Origin: Pantoea eucalypti
GTDB taxonomy: Bacteria > Pseudomonadota > Gammaproteobacteria > Enterobacterales > Enterobacteriaceae
Assembly: GCF_009646115.1 (NCBI RefSeq)
Contig: NZ_CP045721.1
Span: forward strand, 372,001-436,000
Length of the DNA: 64,000 nucleotides
Direction: 5' to 3'
How positions within the stretch are numbered: position 1 is the first letter of the stretch; every line of letters begins with the position of its first letter. The notes under the pieces are model-generated. The model worked only from the letters and a program-made list of their open reading frames with translations, was not told where the DNA came from and made no database searches. Below, piece by piece: positions 1 through 9,412 of this stretch. The position numbers and the translations under genes are program-made.

Positions 1-1559
1 TGTTTGACCCACTGCGCCAGCGCGACTTTGTTCTGCTGCTTGATGGCGCGATACTCCGCGTGGAACACGGCGTCATCCGCAAAGGCTTCCAGCCCCTGTA
101 AGGCATCGAGATCGTTCAGCCAGGGCTTTTGCAGCGTTCGGCTAATCAACGCACTCAGCGCCGGGTTGCACTGATTAATCCAGCGGCGCGGTGTAATGCC
201 ATTGGTCACGTTATGGAATTTTTCCGGCCACATCTGGTGATATTCCGGGAAGAGATCCTGCACTACCAGTTTTGAGTGCAGTGCCGCCACACCATTGACC
301 GCGAAGCCGCTGGTGACGCAAAGGTTGGCCATGCGGAGCTGATTATTGTGCACCAGTGCCAGTTTTGCCCATTTTGCGTCATCATCCGGCCAGCGTGCGG
401 TGACTGCCGTTTTCAGCTGCGCGTTCAGGGTATTAATGATCATCATATGGCGCGGTAGCAGGCTGCGCACCAGTCGCACATCCCAGCATTCCAGCGCTTC
501 CGGCATCAGCGTATGGTTGGTGTAGGCAAAGGTGTGCTGGGTGATCTGCCAGGCGCGATCCCAGCTAAGCTGATGCTCATCCAGCAGCAGACGCATCAGC
601 TCCGGGATCGCCAGCGTCGGATGGGTGTCGTTAAGCTGGATCACTTCATGGTCAGCCAGGGTTTCGATGTTGCGTCCGGCCAGATGGTGACGACGCAGAA
701 TGTCAGCCAGCGCACAGGCGCACTGGAAATATTGCTGCATCAGACGCAGTTTTTTACCGTTCTGATGATTGTCATTGGGGTAGAGCACTTTGGTGAGTTT
801 TTCTGCATCAATGCCCTGTTGCTCCGCACGCAAAAAATCGCCGTCGTTAAAGCGGCTGAGGTTGAACGGCTGAGCATGTTTCGCCTGCCATAAACGCAGT
901 GGCTGGCTGATGCCATTCTCATAACCTACTACCGGTAGATCCCAGGCCTCCCCGACCAGTTCAACTGCCGGTTGCCACTGCGGCTCACCTTCGACACTGA
1001 TCACTTTACCGCCCAGACCGACGCGCACGTTCAGCGCAGCGTTATGGTTAAACCACGGATAGCGATCGCGCTGCCAGTCATCCGGCCCTTCAATCTGGGA
1101 GCCCTGTTCGAAACGCTGGCGGAAAAGACCATATTGATAGTTCAGACCATAGCCCGTGGCAGGCTGACCCACATTTGCCATAGAATCCAGAAAACAGGCC
1201 GCCAGGCGACCCAGACCGCCATTGCCCAGCGCCGGATCGGTTTCGTTTTCCAGCACGTCGGTGAGTGAGACATTCCAGGCGGCCAGCGCATTATTCACCG
1301 CGTCATACCAGCCCAGATTCAGCAGATTGTTGCCGGTCAGGCGACCCATCAAAAACTCCATCGACAGATAGTTAACATGGCGCAGTTCAGTTGTAGCCGG
1401 GCGACCTGGCTGCGCCGCCAGCATATCGGCCAGTGCACCGCTGAGGGCCTGCCACCACTGCGACGGGTTCATCTCCTGCGCGTCGTGCAGGCCAAAACGC
1501 TGCCACTGACGGGTCAGGGCAGCAGTAAACTGAGTCGGGTTAAAATCGGGCTGTGTCAT
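1..1559 (-). CDS. malP: Maltodextrin phosphorylase, 3' part beyond window
   Basis: Reading the minus strand from an ATG at 1559 gives an open frame of 519 codons that runs off the window edge, so only about the N-terminal two thirds of the usual ~800-residue enzyme is present. It begins [11 protein letters not shown] and contains glycogen phosphorylase signatures such as [46 protein letters not shown] and [16 protein letters not shown]. The family phosphorolyses maltodextrins to glucose-1-phosphate in the cytoplasm. It is divergent from malT, as in E. coli, where MalT activates malPQ; malQ would be expected just outside the window on the same strand. The PLP-binding lysine lies in the missing part and cannot be checked. 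Confidence 0.95.
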   Translation of the reverse strand, partial: MTQPDFNPTQFTAALTRQWQRFGLHDAQEMNPSQWWQALSGALADMLAAQPGRPATTELRHVNYLSMEFLMGRLTGNNLLNLGWYDAVNNALAAWNVSLTDVLENETDPALGNGGLGRLAACFLDSMANVGQPATGYGLNYQYGLFRQRFEQGSQIEGPDDWQRDRYPWFNHNAALNVRVGLGGKVISVEGEPQWQPAVELVGEAWDLPVVGYENGISQPLRLWQAKHAQPFNLSRFNDGDFLRAEQQGIDAEKLTKVLYPNDNHQNGKKLRLMQQYFQCACALADILRRHHLAGRNIETLADHEVIQLNDTHPTLAIPELMRLLLDEHQLSWDRAWQITQHTFAYTNHTLMPEALECWDVRLVRSLLPRHMMIINTLNAQLKTAVTARWPDDDAKWAKLALVHNNQLRMANLCVTSGFAVNGVAALHSKLVVQDLFPEYHQMWPEKFHNVTNGITPRRWINQCNPALSALISRTLQKPWLNDLDALQGLEAFADDAVFHAEYRAIKQQNKVALAQWVK

Positions 1560-1840
1560 GATTGATGTCCTGAAAAAAAGAAAGTGGGTCAATGTGGTCA
1601 CAGTGTGCCCGGGCGGAAATCATCACTCATCCTCCCGAAAAGGATTAGGGCAGGAGGATAGGGAGGGTGGAGAGAATGAGGCTATTCCTAAATCGTTGAA
1701 GGAGTGTGATTGCGCACGCTTTTGTAAAGTTTAGTTAATGGGTTTGCTTGCATTCATCAGACGAAATGCTGAACCTGTGTAAGGAATAATTACGAAGCGT
1801 AAAATAATGATGCGCTCGACGAATGGAGAAACGCGCGCCC
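1560..1840. promoter_or_regulatory. Divergent malP-malT control region with candidate MalT and CRP sites
   Basis: The purine-rich stretch 1625-1682 contains several sequences close to the MalT box GGGGA(T/G)GAGG: GAGGATGAGT on the minus strand at about 1625-1635 (8 of 10), GAGGATAGGG near 1655 (7 of 10) and GAGAATGAGG at 1672-1681 (8 of 10). Their position just upstream of malP fits MalT-activated malPp. At 1705-1720, TGTGA-N6-ACGCT has one perfect CRP half-site and a poor second half; E. coli malT is CRP-dependent. These sites were found by eye and the individual boundaries are uncertain. Confidence 0.5.
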
Positions 1841-4543
1841 ATGTTAATACCCGCCAAACTCAGCCGCCCGGTCCGTCTTGAAGGCACCGTCATCCGTGAA
1901 AGATTGCTGCAAAAGCTCACCGCTGCCGGTAACTATCGGCTGGTCCTGGTCACCAGTCCGGCAGGTTACGGCAAAACCACACTGGTATCTCAGTGGGCGG
2001 CGGGAAAGCGCGATCTGGGCTGGGTATCTCTGGACGAGGGCGACAATCAGGCGGAACGCTTTGTCGATTACCTGATAGCTGCACTGCAACAGGCCACACA
2101 TGGCGGCTGTCCCCGCACTGAGCTGCTGGCGCAGAAGCGGCAATATGTGAATCTCAATGCACTGTTTTCTCAGCTTTTTATCGAACTGGTGGAGTGGCAG
2201 CAGCCGTTGTGGCTGATTGTTGATGACTACCATCTCATCACCAATCCGGTCATTCATGACGCGATGCGCTTTTTCCTGCGTCATCAGCCGGAGAATCTGA
2301 CGCTGATTCTGATGTCGCGTAACCTGCCGCAGCTGGGTATCGCTAACCTGCGGGTGCGTGAGCAACTGATTGAACTGGGCAGCCAGCAGCTCGCATTTAC
2401 ACATCAGGAAGCGCGCCAGTTCTTTGACTGCCGTCTGTCGGCGCCGCTGGAAAGCGAAGAGAGCAGCCGCCTTTGTGATGATGTCGCAGGCTGGGCGACG
2501 GCACTGCAACTGATTGTGCTGTCGGCACGACAGGGTGCCAGCTCTGCGCAGCATTCAGCCCGGCGGCTTTCAGGTATTAATGCCAGCCATCTCTCTGACT
2601 ATCTGGTGGAAGAGGTGCTGGATAATGTCGATCTCTCCACCCGCCATTTCTTACTCAAAACTGCGCTGCTGCGTTCAATGAACGATGAGCTGATAGCCTG
2701 CGTAACCCACGAAGATAACGGCCAGATGCGGCTGGAGGAGATTGAACGTCAGGGGTTATTTCTGCAGCGCATGGACGATTCCGGCTGCTGGTTCAGCTAC
2801 CATCCGCTGTTTGGGAACTTTCTGCGTCAGCGCTGTCAGTGGGAGCTGGCCGCAGAGCTGCCTGCGCTGCATCGGGCTGCGGCTGAAAGCTGGATGGCGC
2901 AGGGGTTTCCTGGCGAGGCGATTCACCACTCGCTCGCCTCCGGTGACGCGAGCATGCTGCGGGATGTGCTGCTGAAGCACGCCTGGACGCTGTTTAATCA
3001 GAGCGAACTGCCGTTACTGGAGAACTCCCTGAAAGCGCTGCCGTGGGAGATGATGCTGGAGAATCCTATGCTGGTGCTGCTGCAGGCGTGGCTGATGCAG
3101 ACCCAGCATCGCTTTTCTGAAGTCGATAGTCTGCTGGCACGTTTTGAACAGGCCAGCCGCTGCGAGATTGATGCCGCTCTGCGCGGTGAATTTAATGCGT
3201 TGCGCGCCCAGGTGGCGATCAACGATGGCAATACCGACGAAGCGGAGCGGCTGGCGAAAGTGGCGCTCGACACCCTGCCAGCCAGCCGTCACTACAGCCG
3301 TATTGTGGCGACCTCAGTACATGGCGAAGTGATGCACTGCAAAGGTGAGTTAGATGATTCACTCAAGCTGATGCGTCAGACCGAACAGATGGCACGTCGC
3401 GATGAGGTTTGGCACTACGCGCTCTGGAGCATGATTCAACAGAGCGAGATTCTGTTTGCTCAGGGCTTTTTGCAGGCCGCCTATGAGATCCAGAGCCGCG
3501 CCTTTGTGCTGGTGGAAGAGCAGCATCTGGCGCAGTTCCCGCTGCATGAGTTTCTGCTGCGCATTCGCGCTCAGCTGTTATGGGCCTGGGGCCGACTGGA
3601 AGAGGCAGAGCAGGCGGCGCGCGAAGGGATCAACGTGCTGAACGGTTACCAGCCGCAACAGCAGATTCAGTGTCTGGGACTGCTGGTGCAGTGCTCACTG
3701 GCGCGCGGCAACATTGATAACGCCCGCAGCTACCTGAACCGTCTGGAAAACCTGCTGAACAACGGCAACTGGCACAGTGACTGGATCGCCAATGCCGATA
3801 AGGTTCGGGTGATCTACTGGCAGATGACCGGCGACAGCCAGAACGCACGCGACTGGATGCGGCAGACACCCAAACCCGCTTTCGCTAACAACCATTTCCT
3901 GCAGGGACAGTGGCGTAACATTGCCCGTGCACAGATCCTGCTGGGTGATGTCAGCCAGGCAGAAGTGGTGCTGGAGGAACTGAATGAGAACGCCCGTGCC
4001 CTGCGCCTGATGAGCGATTTAAACCGTAATCTGCTGCTGCTGAATCAGATCTACTGGCAGACTGACCGCAAAGCGGAGGCGCAGCGTGTGCTGATTGAGG
4101 CGCTGAAACTGGCACGCAGCACCGGATTTATCAGCCATTTTGTCATTGAAGGCGAGATGATGGCGCAACAACTGCGGCAGCTGATTCAGCTAAATACTCT
4201 GAATGAGCTGGACAGTCACCGCGCCCGCCGCATCCTGCTTGAAATTAATAAATATCATCGACATAAGTTTGCCCATTTCGATGAAGGTTTTGTCAGCCGG
4301 TTGCTCAACCATCCTGACGTGCCGGAACTGATCCGCACCAGTCCACTGACGCAGCGTGAGTGGCAGGTGCTGGGCCTGATCTATTCAGGATACAGCAACG
4401 ATCAAATCGCCGGGGAACTGGCGGTGGCATCCACCACCATCAAAACGCATATCCGTAATCTCTACCAAAAACTGGGCGTCTCTCATCGCAGCGAGGCAAT
4501 GAATCAGGTGCAGGCGCTGTTAAAAATGATGGGCTATGTCTGA
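1841..4543 (+). CDS. malT: MalT, ATP-dependent LuxR-type activator of the maltose regulon
   Basis: 900 residues, against 901 in E. coli, with near-identical motifs throughout. The N-terminal STAND ATPase has a Walker A at residues 39-47 (SPAGYGKTT) and the sequence [13 protein letters not shown], followed by the helical repeat region and a C-terminal LuxR helix-turn-helix ([34 protein letters not shown]). Known MalT binds ATP and maltotriose, oligomerises, and activates malPQ and the maltose transport genes. An in-frame ATG exists at 1823, but 1841 gives the conserved MLIP(A/S)KLSRPVRL start and has GGAGAA about ten bases upstream. No terminator is obvious downstream. Confidence 0.97.
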   Translation: MLIPAKLSRPVRLEGTVIRERLLQKLTAAGNYRLVLVTSPAGYGKTTLVSQWAAGKRDLGWVSLDEGDNQAERFVDYLIAALQQATHGGCPRTELLAQKRQYVNLNALFSQLFIELVEWQQPLWLIVDDYHLITNPVIHDAMRFFLRHQPENLTLILMSRNLPQLGIANLRVREQLIELGSQQLAFTHQEARQFFDCRLSAPLESEESSRLCDDVAGWATALQLIVLSARQGASSAQHSARRLSGINASHLSDYLVEEVLDNVDLSTRHFLLKTALLRSMNDELIACVTHEDNGQMRLEEIERQGLFLQRMDDSGCWFSYHPLFGNFLRQRCQWELAAELPALHRAAAESWMAQGFPGEAIHHSLASGDASMLRDVLLKHAWTLFNQSELPLLENSLKALPWEMMLENPMLVLLQAWLMQTQHRFSEVDSLLARFEQASRCEIDAALRGEFNALRAQVAINDGNTDEAERLAKVALDTLPASRHYSRIVATSVHGEVMHCKGELDDSLKLMRQTEQMARRDEVWHYALWSMIQQSEILFAQGFLQAAYEIQSRAFVLVEEQHLAQFPLHEFLLRIRAQLLWAWGRLEEAEQAAREGINVLNGYQPQQQIQCLGLLVQCSLARGNIDNARSYLNRLENLLNNGNWHSDWIANADKVRVIYWQMTGDSQNARDWMRQTPKPAFANNHFLQGQWRNIARAQILLGDVSQAEVVLEELNENARALRLMSDLNRNLLLLNQIYWQTDRKAEAQRVLIEALKLARSTGFISHFVIEGEMMAQQLRQLIQLNTLNELDSHRARRILLEINKYHRHKFAHFDEGFVSRLLNHPDVPELIRTSPLTQREWQVLGLIYSGYSNDQIAGELAVASTTIKTHIRNLYQKLGVSHRSEAMNQVQALLKMMGYV

Positions 4544-4681
4544 GAATAGCGGGCGATTATTCATCGATTGTTGAAAATTGCCCAGGCATAAGGCTGTTCT
4601 GATGTAAAACCCGCACAGGAAACCGACGCAGGTTAAAGGCGCCTGACAAGGTCTGGAAGAGTTCTGGAAGAGTAAAGCAGA

Positions 4682-4839
4682 GCGGGAGTGTGCTGTGGTG
4701 AACTGGTTGAAGTGCTTCCCGATCTGCGTCCCGAGCCGCTTAGCGCGTATTTGTGGTCGCGCACCGCCGCAATCTGTCGCGGCGTATCAGGGCTTTTATG
4801 CACTGGACAGAAGACATTTTAAAACCCTATTTTGACTGA
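4682..4839 (+). pseudogene. Decayed 3' end of a LysR-type regulator gene
   Basis: Two overlapping frames together spell the conserved C-terminus of LysR-family proteins. From about 4700 one frame reads ELVEVLPDLRPEPLSAYLW; after a frameshift at about 4755-4767 another reads RRNLSRRIRAFMHW and continues through DILKPYFD to a stop at 4837-4839. The pattern (L)VEVLP..RPEPLP...YP.RR.LS.RVRAF.DWL is typical of the effector-domain end of these regulators. No N-terminal helix-turn-helix part is visible upstream, so only roughly 50 codons survive. It lies in the 554-bp gap between malT and yfiR; the rest of that gap shows no gene. Confidence 0.7.
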
Positions 4840-5097
4840 TTACATGCGCGATATTTACGCCAGATACGAAGAGACGAGGCAAAGGAAAAGCTTAATCGTG
4901 CAGGTCACGCTGCGCTTTTTCTGATGGTTTGCTTAATCTGATGATAAAATCGCAAATGAGCGTGTAAGCTGAGATAAATATCAGGGCCGCTATAAATTGT
5001 AGTGATTGAAGTTTGTTAACATTTGTAACTGCTGCTGTGCTAACATTTCGACGTTTATTCAGGTTTCCTGCCGTGTGTAGTATTACTGGAACGCAGT

Positions 5098-5652
5098 ATG
5101 ATAGATAAATATCAAACCCATCACGATGTCGCTGTACTGCTTCTGCTACGACACATCTGCACAATCGTCCTGACGTTTCTTCTGCTCATCGTCATTCCTC
5201 ATTTAGCCTGGGCCGAAATACAGGATGGCAAAGCTAATCGCATTGTCAGTGGTATTATCAGTTTCACCCACTGGCCGGGTGTGAAACGACCAGAATTATG
5301 TGTTTTATCTTCAGCGCGACATCTCTCTTTACCGGAAAATACTGCGTCTTCAACCGCGACATTTACTGTTGTGTATCTTGCTTCTGTTAACGACTTCAGT
5401 ATGCACCGATGCGATGCTGTTTATTTCGGCGATCAGACGCCCCAGCAGCAGGTTGACTCTCTGCAGCATTTTACAGGAAGGGCCGTTCTTAGCCTCGCGG
5501 AGAATAATGCGGAGTGTACGGTAGGTGCCGCGTTTTGCATGATTTTTCAGCCTAATCATACGCATTTTTCCGTTAACCTCGATTCCCTTGCCAGAAGCGG
5601 TGTCAGGGTGAGTCCTGATGTGCTTTTGCTCTCCCGCGAGGGAGGCGAATAA
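5098..5652 (+). CDS. yfiR: YfiR, periplasmic repressor of the DgcN diguanylate cyclase
   Basis: 184 residues with a long N-terminal hydrophobic signal (about residues 12-39, ending HLAWA) and a YfiR/DUF4154 body: IVSGIISFTHWPG, PELCVLSSARH, CDAVYFGDQTP, CTVGAAFCMIF, VNLDSLARSGVRVSPDVLLL. The spaced cysteines match the disulfide-forming cysteines of the family. In E. coli and Pseudomonas, YfiR sits in the periplasm and represses the membrane diguanylate cyclase YfiN/DgcN until released by redox or envelope stress through YfiB. The stop is one base before the dgcN start region, indicating translational coupling. No strong ribosome-binding site precedes the ATG, so the start is moderately certain. 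Confidence 0.9.
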   Translation: MIDKYQTHHDVAVLLLLRHICTIVLTFLLLIVIPHLAWAEIQDGKANRIVSGIISFTHWPGVKRPELCVLSSARHLSLPENTASSTATFTVVYLASVNDFSMHRCDAVYFGDQTPQQQVDSLQHFTGRAVLSLAENNAECTVGAAFCMIFQPNHTHFSVNLDSLARSGVRVSPDVLLLSREGGE

Positions 5653-5653
5653 G

Positions 5654-6862
5654 ATGAAATTTGATAAATTAAGACATGATAAATCGTCCATCCGCAATAA
5701 ACTGCGGAAGATAAGCACCATCAACGCTGCAGTGATACTCCTGCTGTGCTGGTTATTGCTCTCATCAACGTCGCTGCTGTTTATTAAAAAATATGAGAAA
5801 CGAAATCTCGAGTTAATCGGTTCGACGCTAAGTACTACGCTAACTGCGGCTACCGTTTTTGCCGACAGCTACGACGCACGTAATAAAATTGAACGGCTTG
5901 GCAATGAAGGCATGTTCGCTTCCGCGAAGCTGGTTACCCGTGATCACATTGTTCTGGTTCAGTGGAATGCACAACAGGAACCGTCGGGTTGGTATTCACG
6001 CTTACTGCGCGAGTGGATTTATATCAAACCTCTTAACGTCAATATCATTCATGCTGATGCTGTCGTCGGGACGTTGACGCTGGAAGGCACGGTGACCGGC
6101 GCGTTAAACTTCCTTCGTTACTCATTTATGATTCTTAGCAGCGGCATGCTTTGTGTGCTGGTTATCTCGCTTCTGCTGAGTGAATTTCTGCATCGGGGTA
6201 TGGTTGCAACACTGCGCACCATTACCAGCTCAATTCACTATGTGATTCATTCTGGTGATTTTTCACTGCGAATTCAGGGTGGCCCAATTAAAGAGTTTCA
6301 GCTCTTTTCAGACGATCTGAATTCACTGCTTAAGGAAATGCAATCGCTGAAGGCTTCGCTTATGCGTGATAATCGCTCGCTGGCCGCTAAAGCGCTGGAA
6401 GACCCGCTGACCGGCCTTGCCAACCGCACTGCATTTTCCGCCCGGCTGACACAACTCCTCGCTCTGCAATCTGCCAATGAGCGCTTTGCGCTGTTATTCC
6501 TCGATGGCGATCGTTTTAAGAGCATTAATGATAACTGGGGACATGCCGCCGGGGATGAGGTATTGAAAGCGATAGGATCGCGCCTTTTATCACAGGCATC
6601 TGAACAGGATCTGGTTGCCCGATTAGGCGGAGATGAATTTGCCATGCTGGTGAGCAGCCGGACCCGTGATGAGCAATTGAAGCAACTCATGCTGAATATT
6701 CATGATGCCATCAGCGAGGAAATCAGTATTGCAGAAGGTTTGCCGATAAAAACCTCAATGACCATCGGATATGCGTGGTCACAACAGGGTGATACGGTTG
6801 AATCGATCCTCGAACGTGCTGATATGAATATGTATAAGAATAAGCGAAAAAATAAAGTTTAA
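5654..6862 (+). CDS. dgcN: DgcN (YfiN) membrane diguanylate cyclase
   Basis: 402 residues from ATG 5654, which has GGAGG eight bases upstream; a longer frame from 5618 would overlap yfiR and lacks such a site. An N-terminal membrane helix (AAVILLLCWLLLSSTSLLF), a periplasmic CHASE8-type sensor region, a second helix (about FMILSSGMLCVLVISLLLSEF), a HAMP-like linker and a C-terminal GGDEF domain are visible. The active-site loop is RLGGDEF with GGDEF at 325-329, so the enzyme should make c-di-GMP. The segment just before it reads SEQDLVARL, without the RxxD inhibitory I-site arginine. It is the middle gene of yfiR-dgcN-yfiB, linked in E. coli to motility arrest and biofilm under envelope stress. 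Confidence 0.93.
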   Translation: MKFDKLRHDKSSIRNKLRKISTINAAVILLLCWLLLSSTSLLFIKKYEKRNLELIGSTLSTTLTAATVFADSYDARNKIERLGNEGMFASAKLVTRDHIVLVQWNAQQEPSGWYSRLLREWIYIKPLNVNIIHADAVVGTLTLEGTVTGALNFLRYSFMILSSGMLCVLVISLLLSEFLHRGMVATLRTITSSIHYVIHSGDFSLRIQGGPIKEFQLFSDDLNSLLKEMQSLKASLMRDNRSLAAKALEDPLTGLANRTAFSARLTQLLALQSANERFALLFLDGDRFKSINDNWGHAAGDEVLKAIGSRLLSQASEQDLVARLGGDEFAMLVSSRTRDEQLKQLMLNIHDAISEEISIAEGLPIKTSMTIGYAWSQQGDTVESILERADMNMYKNKRKNKV

Positions 6863-6886
6863 TGAAGGCGTGAACGAGACGTGAAT

Positions 6887-7360
6887 ATGAAAAAGAATAT
6901 TTCCCTGATGCTCCTGACTCTGGCTTTGGTGGGTTGTCAGTCTAAAGAGCATTTTAGTGAGGCACAAATCGCCGCGATGACAAGTGCTGGATTTACCCGA
7001 AATAGTGAAGGCTGGGGGTTGGGATTATCCGATAAAATCCTGTTTGGTGTTAACGAATCAGAACTGACTCCCTCAAGCAAAAGTAATATTCAGGGGATGG
7101 CGAAAAACCTGGCATCGACCGGTATTGAGCATGTGCGCATCGATGGGCACACTGACAATTATGGCAAACCCGATTATAACCAGCAGCTGTCGTTGAAAAG
7201 AGCGAATGCCGTAGCGGCACAGTGGGCGGAAGGTGCGTCGATACCCCGTGGAAATATTGTTACGCGTGGATTGGGGATGAGTGCTCCGGTTACCAGCAAC
7301 AATAGCGCGCAAGGGCGTGCTCAAAATCGCCGCGTGGCCATTGTGATCACAGCACCATGA
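6887..7360 (+). CDS. yfiB: YfiB, OmpA-like outer-membrane lipoprotein
   Basis: 157 residues starting at ATG 6887; a GTG at 6881 is in frame but gives no better signal. MKKNISLMLLTLALVGC is a lipoprotein signal peptide with lipobox LVGC and acylated Cys17. The C-terminal half is an OmpA/Pal-type peptidoglycan-binding domain (RIDGHTDNYG, LSLKRANAVAAQWA, GRAQNRRVAIVI). In the known YfiBNR system this lipoprotein sequesters YfiR at the outer membrane and so frees DgcN. It is 24 bases downstream of dgcN and ends the operon; a hairpin with a T-run lies about 80 bases after it. Confidence 0.93.
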   Translation: MKKNISLMLLTLALVGCQSKEHFSEAQIAAMTSAGFTRNSEGWGLGLSDKILFGVNESELTPSSKSNIQGMAKNLASTGIEHVRIDGHTDNYGKPDYNQQLSLKRANAVAAQWAEGASIPRGNIVTRGLGMSAPVTSNNSAQGRAQNRRVAIVITAP

Positions 7361-7437
7361 TAAACCAGCGGCCAACGCCTGCTTTGTCGTCGGATTTACC
7401 TGCGCGTGACCATGCGCTGACTATGGGAAAAGATGAA

Positions 7438-7468
7438 CGCACGGCGGAGTCCGCCATGCGTTGTTTTT
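7438..7468 (+). terminator. Probable terminator after yfiB
   Basis: GCACGGCGG-AGT-CCGCCATGC forms a nine-base-pair stem with one C.A mismatch, followed by TTGTTTTTAT on the plus strand. It lies between the convergent yfiB and iolG genes. Confidence 0.6.
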
Positions 7469-7469
7469 A

Positions 7470-8480
7470 TCAGCGATAAAACGCCGGTTTAACCGACATC
7501 TTAACCGGCACAATCTCGCCAGAGGTTTGTGCCGCGACACAGGCATCGGCCGCGACTGCTGCCGCGTAACCATCCCACGCCGAGGGACCCGTCATCTCAC
7601 CGCTGATGACGTTGTTGATAAACGCCTGTAGCTCCACGTCATAGGCATCGATAAAGCGTTTTTTCCAGTCGGTCAAAATGGTAGTCGAGAGTTTTGCCGC
7701 GCTGCGTGTCTGCACAGAAACGGGCTCCGGCAGGCGGGCAACGCCGCGTTCACCCACCACTTCACACTGAATGTCGTAGCCATATTCACAGTTCACAAAG
7801 ATTTCGACATCAATACGCGCGCCTTTGGCTGTCTCCAGCAGCACGATTTGTGGATCGCGCAGATGTGACGATGCCTTGCGGGTTTTGCGTGGGAAGATCA
7901 CCTGTACGCTGGCGTAGTCATCATTCAGCAGCCAGCGCAGCACATCGAGTTCGTGGATAAGCGTATCGGTGATTGCCATGTCGGTGGTGTAACTGTCACC
8001 CACTTCCGGATTACGGTGTGCGCAATGCAGCATCAGCGGTTCACCAATCTCACCGCTGTCGATGACCGCTTTTAGCGCACGGTAGCCGCTATCATAAGGG
8101 CGCATAAAGCCGACCTGCACCAGCTGCCGTCCCGCCTGAATCTCCGCTTCAACAATATTCATACAGCCCTGAGCGGTGACCGCCAGCGGTTTTTCGCAGA
8201 ACACCGCTTTGCCCGCTTCGATACAGGCCAGCACAAAGGCTTCATGTGTCGGACCCCAGGAGGTGACCAGCACCGCATTCACCAGCGGATCGTTAATGAG
8301 ATCCAGCGCATTGTCATAAATGCGTGCTTCCGGCGTCAGCTCATTCACAATCTGCTGGCAGTTGTCGCGGTTGATGTCGTTGAGCGCCACCACGCGCGCA
8401 TTCTGTAACACTGTGCTGCAACGACGGATATGTTCGCGGGCGATTGCGCCGGTGCCGATAACACCAATGTTAATTGTCAT
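7470..8480 (-). CDS. iolG: Inositol 2-dehydrogenase, Gfo/Idh/MocA family
   Basis: 336 residues. The N-terminal Rossmann fold starts [13 protein letters not shown], and the conserved EKP motif of the family is at residues 96-98 (CEKPLAV). The C-terminal GFO_IDH_MocA domain contains [30 protein letters not shown] and [10 protein letters not shown]. The pattern resembles IolG-type dehydrogenases, which oxidise myo-inositol to scyllo-inosose with NAD+. It is the last gene of an operon with the isomerase (10-base gap) and the MFS transporter upstream. No iolB, iolC, iolD or iolE is present here, so the rest of the pathway must be elsewhere or the substrate is a different inositol or sugar. Confidence 0.82.
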   Translation of the reverse strand: MTINIGVIGTGAIAREHIRRCSTVLQNARVVALNDINRDNCQQIVNELTPEARIYDNALDLINDPLVNAVLVTSWGPTHEAFVLACIEAGKAVFCEKPLAVTAQGCMNIVEAEIQAGRQLVQVGFMRPYDSGYRALKAVIDSGEIGEPLMLHCAHRNPEVGDSYTTDMAITDTLIHELDVLRWLLNDDYASVQVIFPRKTRKASSHLRDPQIVLLETAKGARIDVEIFVNCEYGYDIQCEVVGERGVARLPEPVSVQTRSAAKLSTTILTDWKKRFIDAYDVELQAFINNVISGEMTGPSAWDGYAAAVAADACVAAQTSGEIVPVKMSVKPAFYR

Positions 8481-8490
8481 GATGAATCCT

Positions 8491-9318
8491 TTAAGCTGAG
8501 TGATTTAACAAACGAATGCTGTCGCGTATTTCGCGGATGATGTCCGCTTCCTGCCAGCTGTTCATTACCGACGAGAAAGGTTCAAAAGCGTAAAGGCCGC
8601 TGTAGCCCATCTTCTCCAGCCGCTCAACCTGTTGCTTACTGTGCAGGCGGTCGTCCGCGCTGAGCATGATGCGCTCTTCGTCGGTGAGCTGGCTGACCGG
8701 GCGTGGGTCAGTGACGCCGGAGAGGTGCACCAGCCCGATCTGACCGATATCGATCTCCTGGTCAAAAGTCTGTTCCGCATCCTCAAACAGATGATGATGG
8801 AAGGTATCGATCAGTAATCTGAACGGCACGCCTGCTTCATGAATCAGTGTCTGCGCCTGAGTTGCCGAACGTAGTGAGCTCTGAGGAAAGCCCAGCGGCT
8901 CGACCAGTCCCTGAATACCTGCGTCGGCGAACAGCGGTGCCAGGGTTTTCAGTGCAGCGACGGTATCGGCTGCGCTGATGGGCGTACCGTCATTGAGCGG
9001 ACAGAGCACCAGCGATTCCGCGCCAACTGCCTGCGCATCGCTTAATAACTGGCGGGCGCGCTGTAGTACCTCTTCATTCAGCTGGTTAAACGGATAGAGC
9101 GCATTGATAGTGACAATACGAATACCTGACTCACGCGCCAGGGCCCTGACGTCGTCACCGCTGAGATCGTCGGTAACGCGTCCGCTGGGCATATCATTAC
9201 GCAGCTCGACATTATGAATACCCAGCTGGCTGACGAGGTTAAAAAATTGCGGAAGGGTGAGGCTGGGCGCTATTTTACGGTTGATGCAAAAGCGCGCGTT
9301 GGGAATATTCAGGCTCAT
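8491..9318 (-). CDS. Sugar phosphate isomerase/epimerase, IolE/IolI-like TIM barrel
   Basis: 275 residues of the xylose-isomerase-like TIM-barrel family (AP endonuclease 2 fold). Recognisable metal/substrate positions include VELRND near the N-terminus, [28 protein letters not shown] and the C-terminal YAFEPFS. Proteins of this group in inositol operons act on inososes (IolI isomerase, IolE dehydratase); which reaction this one performs cannot be told from the sequence. It sits between the transporter and iolG on the same strand, with 94 bases to the transporter stop and 10 to the iolG start, so a single transcript is likely. Confidence 0.75.
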   Translation of the reverse strand: MSLNIPNARFCINRKIAPSLTLPQFFNLVSQLGIHNVELRNDMPSGRVTDDLSGDDVRALARESGIRIVTINALYPFNQLNEEVLQRARQLLSDAQAVGAESLVLCPLNDGTPISAADTVAALKTLAPLFADAGIQGLVEPLGFPQSSLRSATQAQTLIHEAGVPFRLLIDTFHHHLFEDAEQTFDQEIDIGQIGLVHLSGVTDPRPVSQLTDEERIMLSADDRLHSKQQVERLEKMGYSGLYAFEPFSSVMNSWQEADIIREIRDSIRLLNHSA

Positions 9319-9412
9319 AACAATTTCCTTGAACGTAGGGTGTCGGTGTTAATAGCAATCGGGTCGTCAGCGTCATGACGCGGGCCGTTATTTTTTTACT
9401 GCGCAGCAGGCA

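Noticed and set aside
1844..2554. 236-codon open frame on the minus strand inside malT
   Set aside because: Shadow of the malT coding frame; no recognisable domain or start signals.
8491..9318. Naming the TIM-barrel protein iolE or iolI
   Set aside because: The family is clear, but specific residues that would separate dehydratase from isomerase could not be judged.
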